In this document: piece by piece, positions 6,059-9,135 of the stretch
Layout of the letters: every line of letters starts with the position of its first letter
How positions within the stretch are numbered: the stretch's first letter is position 1
Source: JBMNQI01 sp050944055
GTDB lineage: Bacteria; Bacillota; Clostridia; Oscillospirales; Oscillospiraceae
Assembly (NCBI GenBank): GCA_050944055.1
Contig: JBMNQI010000071.1
Location: forward strand, 1 to 9,135
Length of the DNA stretch: 9,135 nt
Direction of reading: 5' to 3'
The notes under the pieces: model-generated
What the model was told of the DNA's origin: nothing
The model's database searches: none
The model's input: the letters and a program-made list of their open reading frames with translations, nothing else
Translations under genes and position numbers: made by a program

Positions 6059-7159
6059 TTGCCGATGGCAGCGGCTCTTATCCTGGTCCTGCTCTGCATA
6101 AGCGGTTTTATTCTTTTCAGAAAAAACACGCTCGGCCCGGGAGAAGCGCAGGACGGAGAAACACGGGTTTCAGTCATTATTCCGGCAAGGAACGAGGAGG
6201 CGAACCTGCCCGTACTCTTAGCTTCTTTAAAAAAACAGACGCTCGAGCCGTTTGAGATCATTGTGTGCGACGATCATTCGGAGGATTCGACGTGTGAAAT
6301 AGCGAAGAGCTTCGGCGTTACCGTGATACATAGCCCGCCCCTGCCCGAAAACTGGACGGGGAAGAACTGGGCGGTCTGGAACGGGTTCAGTAAGTCCTCG
6401 GGCGACGTGCTCGTTTTCCTGGACGCCGACGTCGCCCTGGAGGAGCGGGCGCTTGAGGCCCTGATAAACAAAAGAGCGGAAACAGGCGGCGTAATATCGG
6501 TCGTCCCCTTCCACAGGACCGTGAAGTTCTGCGAAAAGCTTTCGCTTCTTTTATATATGCTCGGCGTTCTGGTGTTCACCTCGCCTTTTGAAAGGAAAAA
6601 CAGGGTACAGGGGCTTTACGGCTCCTGTATAGTAGCATTAAGAGCGGATTATGAAAAAATAAGCGGGCACAGCAGCGTCAGCTCCGAGCTTCTGGACGAT
6701 TTAAACCTCGGAAAAAGGTTTGTATCCGCGGGCGTCGAGGTCCGCAATTACATAGGCTGCGGCTACGTGTCTTTCCGCATGTACCACAGTCTGAGAGGGA
6801 TGATCGACGGCTTTGGAAAAGGAGCGGTTCTGAGTACGGCAAACCTCAGCCCCGCGACCTTATTCTTTACCGTCGCGTGGATTGTCGGCCTCCTGGCAAG
6901 CGGTTTCGGCGCGCCGATCCTGCTGCTGGCAGGGCATGACTTAGGGCTTTATTTTCTTGCGGCATACCTGATATACGCGCTGCAGATACTGTACTTTTTG
7001 CGGTACACCGGGCAGTACGGATATATAATGCCGATATTCCACTTAATCAGTTCTGCTTTTTTTATTCTTATCATAATATATTCTGCGTACAGGGTAGTTT
7101 TCATCGGTTCGGTGGTCTGGAAAGGCCGCGTAATCAAAGTGGGGAAAACGGGAAGATGA
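6059..7159 (+). CDS. GT2 family glycosyltransferase, CrtQ-like, membrane-bound
   Basis: Family 2 glycosyltransferase of about 366 residues. From the TTG start, an N-terminal membrane helix is followed by the catalytic fold: VSVIIPARNEE (37-47), nucleotide-binding CDDHSEDST (about 70-78), the metal-binding FLDADV (DAD 122-124), LLDDLNLG (211-218) and FRMY (239-242). Three hydrophobic segments end the protein. The GYVSFRMY segment followed by a 'GFGKGA' helix resembles 4,4'-diaponeurosporenoate glycosyltransferase (CrtQ) relatives; no carotenoid genes are present, so a lipid acceptor is only inferred. The frame is open from ATG 6014, but that ATG sits at the transcript start. GGAGG (6049-6053) lies five bases before TTG 6059; ATG 6065 is the alternative. 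The stop overlaps the next start as ATGA. Confidence 0.88.
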   Translation: MPMAAALILVLLCISGFILFRKNTLGPGEAQDGETRVSVIIPARNEEANLPVLLASLKKQTLEPFEIIVCDDHSEDSTCEIAKSFGVTVIHSPPLPENWTGKNWAVWNGFSKSSGDVLVFLDADVALEERALEALINKRAETGGVISVVPFHRTVKFCEKLSLLLYMLGVLVFTSPFERKNRVQGLYGSCIVALRADYEKISGHSSVSSELLDDLNLGKRFVSAGVEVRNYIGCGYVSFRMYHSLRGMIDGFGKGAVLSTANLSPATLFFTVAWIVGLLASGFGAPILLLAGHDLGLYFLAAYLIYALQILYFLRYTGQYGYIMPIFHLISSAFFILIIIYSAYRVVFIGSVVWKGRVIKVGKTGR

Positions 7160-7782
7160 AGAGTTTATTATACATTATTCTGTTATACCTCTCCGGCTCC
7201 CTGATGTTTTCGCACTGGCTCGGGCTGTTGCTGAAAAAGGACCTCAGGACGCTCAACGACGGAAATCCGGGGGCCTCGAACCTTTGGCTGTCGGCCGGCC
7301 CTCTCTGGGGCCTTCTGGGCATTCTTTTGGATTTTATGAAGGGATACCTGCCTCTCGCGCTGCTTATCTGGTCAAATTCGCTTTCGGAATATGCTCTTGT
7401 TCCTGCCGCGATAGCTCCCGCGGTGGGCCACGCTTTTTCACCGTTTATGAAATTCAAAGGCGGAAAAAGCAAGGCCGTCAGCTTCGGTATCTGGAGCGCC
7501 CTGACCGATTTTGAGGCCTCGGTGGTATACGCCGTTATTCTTGCTTTGCTGCTTGCCTCCGTTAAGCTTCTGCATATAGGAAAAAACCGGAGGAACGCCG
7601 ACGCGCTTGAGTCGGTCGCAGGTATGCTTATACTGGGCTTATATCTTTTCCTGAGAGGCTTTTCTGTAAGCATCATCATAATATGGACGCTGAACCTCCT
7701 GCTTTTTATCATAGTTAATCGAGGGAGCATACTGGAAGCATTTAAAGACAGCCTAACTGAGAAAACTCACGGCCGGCTTTGA
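7156..7782 (+). CDS. PlsY-like acyltransferase (glycerol-3-phosphate acyltransferase family)
   Basis: A 208-residue integral membrane protein of the PlsY family, whose canonical members acylate glycerol-3-phosphate using acyl-phosphate. Family motifs are in order: a GSLMFSH helix (14-20), NDGNPGASN (34-42, the family 'GSGNPGATN' loop), DFMKG (59-63) and GHAFSPFMKFKGGK (91-104). It departs from the usual 'GGKGVAT' by reading GGKSKAV, and the segment after about 115 diverges, so it may be a paralogue with another acceptor. ATG 7156 overlaps the glycosyltransferase stop, so the two are co-translated. A sugar-transferring enzyme coupled to an acyltransferase suggests synthesis of an acylated glycolipid. 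Housekeeping PlsY cannot be excluded. Confidence 0.85.
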   Translation: MKSLLYIILLYLSGSLMFSHWLGLLLKKDLRTLNDGNPGASNLWLSAGPLWGLLGILLDFMKGYLPLALLIWSNSLSEYALVPAAIAPAVGHAFSPFMKFKGGKSKAVSFGIWSALTDFEASVVYAVILALLLASVKLLHIGKNRRNADALESVAGMLILGLYLFLRGFSVSIIIIWTLNLLLFIIVNRGSILEAFKDSLTEKTHGRL

Positions 7783-7882
7783 CAGAGACCGGCGGGACTA
7801 AAGAGCCGCTTTCGCGCGTTTAGCGGCCGTCCGCGCGGCTTAGCCTGTTAAAAAGTGATTGCGCGCAAGGCTTTGACGAAAT

Positions 7883-7912
7883 AGCCGCCGTTCCGGTTTC
7901 GGAACGGCGGCT
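7883..7912. terminator. 13-bp hairpin between convergent genes
   Basis: AGCCGCCGTTCCG (7883-7895) and its exact complement (7900-7912) enclose the loop GTTT. It lies between the ends of the convergent acyltransferase and aldolase genes, where a shared terminator is expected. The following bases are T-poor in both directions (TTCAATAC on plus, ATTTCGTC on minus), so it is a weak intrinsic terminator by sequence. A smaller 6-bp stem (7805-7810 with 7822-7827) lies upstream. Confidence 0.5.
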
Positions 7913-7937
7913 TCAATACGTCGGCAGCCGCTGTCAA

Positions 7938-8966
7938 TCAAATGGCTTCAATATCGCGGGCGAGGGCGAGCACATTCTCCTCGGGCGTCGCCCAGCTTGT
8001 GCAGAAACGGACGGCGCAGTGTTCTGCGTCAACCCGCCCCCATGTTGAAAACGCGTATTTCTTCGCAAGCTCCCGCAGCATCGAATCCGGCATTATCACA
8101 AACTGCTGATTTGTCGGCGAATCGACCAGCAGGGGAAGAGAACGGCGGATGCAGGCCTGACGTATAACGGCCGCCATATCGTTCGCGTGCCTGCCGAGGC
8201 GGGTGTAAAGCCCGCCCTCGAGCAGCGCAAGGAACTGAAGGCCGAGCAGCCGCCCCTTGGCCAGCATGCCGCCCTTCTGCTTGATAATGTACCTGAAGTC
8301 CTGACTCAAATTCGCATTCGTGATGACAAGGGCCTCGCCGAAGAGGGCGCCGAGCTTAGTGCCCCCGATATAAAACGCGTCGGCAAGGCGCGCGAGAGCT
8401 TCGATGGAAACGCTCGGGTCCGCCGCCAGCCCATAGCCGAGGCGGGCCCCGTCGACATACAGTATAAGCCCGGTTTCACGGCAGGTTTTGGAAATTTCCT
8501 CAAGCTCATGCAGGGAATAGAGCGTGCCAAGCTCAGTAGGATGGGATATATATACAAGCTTCGGCTGAACTATATGCTCTCTTGCCTCGTCCCCGAAATG
8601 GTTTTCCACGGCCTTTTTAATCTGCCGGGCCGAGATCTTTCCGTCATCGGAGGGAAGGCCGATGACCTTGTGCCCCGTAGCCTCGATAGCGCCCGTCTCG
8701 TGCGTGTTGACATGGCCGGTTAAAGGGGCAAGCACGCCCTGATGGGGGCGTAGCGCGGCCGAAATAAAGCTGAGGTTGGTCTGTGTGCCGCCGACCAGGA
8801 AATGGACGTCCGCTTCGCGGGAGCAGAGCTTTTTTATAAGCGCCTTCGCGGCGCAGCAGTATTCATCCTCGCCGTATCCCGCCGTCTGCTCATAATTTGT
8901 GCTCCGGAGCCGTTCTATTACAGCCGGATGAGCGCCCTCGGTATAGTCCGAATCAAACCGAATCAT
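7938..8966 (-). CDS. Threonine aldolase-family PLP-dependent enzyme
   Basis: A 342-residue cytoplasmic fold-type I PLP enzyme of the low-specificity threonine aldolase / beta-eliminating lyase family, which typically cleaves L-threonine or allo-threonine to glycine and acetaldehyde. Visible marks are FDSDYTEGAHPAV at the N-terminus, GYGEDEYC (30-37), GGTQTN (59-64), GHVNTHETGA with His85 positioned to stack on PLP, the cofactor-binding Asp172 in YVDGARLGYG, and the Schiff-base lysine K204 in YIGGTKLGALFGE. Length matches the family. The start ATG (8966-8964) follows GAGG by eight bases. It appears monocistronic: a terminator for the upstream gene lies just before it and a convergent operon lies after it. 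The exact amino-acid substrate cannot be told from sequence. Confidence 0.92.
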   Translation of the reverse strand: MIRFDSDYTEGAHPAVIERLRSTNYEQTAGYGEDEYCCAAKALIKKLCSREADVHFLVGGTQTNLSFISAALRPHQGVLAPLTGHVNTHETGAIEATGHKVIGLPSDDGKISARQIKKAVENHFGDEAREHIVQPKLVYISHPTELGTLYSLHELEEISKTCRETGLILYVDGARLGYGLAADPSVSIEALARLADAFYIGGTKLGALFGEALVITNANLSQDFRYIIKQKGGMLAKGRLLGLQFLALLEGGLYTRLGRHANDMAAVIRQACIRRSLPLLVDSPTNQQFVIMPDSMLRELAKKYAFSTWGRVDAEHCAVRFCTSWATPEENVLALARDIEAI

Positions 8967-8995
8967 TTACTCTACCTCTTATAAAAAATATAAAT

Positions 8996-9040
8996 AAAAA
9001 AACCGTGTCATCACGGGCCGGAGCCGACCCGTGATGACAC
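8996..9040 (-). terminator. Intrinsic terminator of the gene at the right edge
   Basis: GTGTCATCACGGG (9005-9017) pairs perfectly over 13 bp with 9028-9040 around a 10-base loop. Read on the minus strand it is followed by GG and seven T (9002-8996). It lies 14 bases after the TAA of the partial minus-strand gene and separates that gene from the threonine aldolase. Confidence 0.88.
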
Positions 9041-9054
9041 ATATTGTAAAGCAT

Positions 9055-9135
9055 TTATTCCGCGACTACAAGGCGGATTTTTCCGCCGGTCTGGACCGTT
9101 CGGTCATAATAGACGGTAAGGCTGTCGGAATATGC
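9055..9135 (-). CDS. C-terminal end of an unidentified protein (partial)
   Basis: The last 26 codons of a minus-strand gene that enters from the right edge and stops at TAA (9057-9055). The residues (AYSDSLTVYYDRTVQTGG, then KIRLVVAE) alternate hydrophobic and polar as in beta-strands and could be the last strands of a beta-rich domain. I do not recognise the family. The terminator just downstream supports this as a true gene end. A 6-bp stem, GGCGGA with TCCGCC, lies inside the coding sequence (9072-9087). Confidence 0.6.
   Translation of the reverse strand, partial: AYSDSLTVYYDRTVQTGGKIRLVVAE

Noticed and set aside
7134..7730. Long minus-strand open frame (198 codons) opposite the PlsY-like gene
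   Set aside because: The plus-strand frame has full PlsY motifs and coupling; the antisense product has low-complexity Ser/Arg/Pro-rich composition and no motif.
8187..8723. Long plus-strand open frame (178 codons) antisense to the threonine aldolase
   Set aside because: It is the mirror of a clear PLP enzyme with intact motifs, has no convincing RBS and no recognisable domain.

Overview
The window looks like a chromosomal segment of a Gram-positive, Clostridia-type Firmicute. The evidence is a secreted glycosidase with three S-layer homology (SLH) repeats, an AgrB/AgrD cyclic-peptide signalling pair, strong purine-rich ribosome binding sites with frequent TTG starts, and U-tract intrinsic terminators. 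No rRNA, tRNA, CRISPR array, transposase or phage gene was seen. The species cannot be named from the sequence alone.

Layout. (1) 69-1746, minus strand: a GH18 glycosidase with three SLH repeats. Its signal peptide is in a different frame from the body, so the gene appears to carry a one-base frameshift. A fragment resembling the C-terminus of a CAP/SCP domain directly follows its stop. (2) 1878-5508, plus strand: a signalling cluster of a DUF5317-like membrane protein, a small membrane protein resembling a kinase-less AgrC sensor domain, agrB, a 39-residue agrD-type peptide, and a membrane GGDEF + HD-GYP protein for c-di-GMP turnover. It starts at a recognisable promoter and ends at a strong terminator. 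A 16-bp perfect hairpin and a second, RBS-proximal hairpin lie between agrD and the c-di-GMP gene. (3) 5509-5980: no intact gene. It holds what looks like a deletion scar joining the start of a LytTR-type regulator to the end of a LiaF-like protein, plus a large hairpin. (4) 5981-7782, plus strand: a near-consensus promoter, then a CrtQ-like GT2 glycosyltransferase overlapping a PlsY-like acyltransferase, probably a glycolipid-forming pair. (5) 7938-8966, minus strand: a PLP-dependent threonine aldolase-family enzyme. (6) 8996-9135: a minus-strand terminator and the last 26 codons of a gene that runs off the window.

The most interesting unit is the agr cluster. It has the peptide and its processing protease but no AgrC kinase or AgrA regulator in the window. 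The next gene instead carries both a cyclase and a phosphodiesterase domain behind a multi-pass membrane input region. This suggests, by inference only, a quorum-peptide system wired to cyclic-di-GMP. Two putative gene remnants (CAP end, LytTR/LiaF junction) and a frameshift indicate gene decay around otherwise intact operons.
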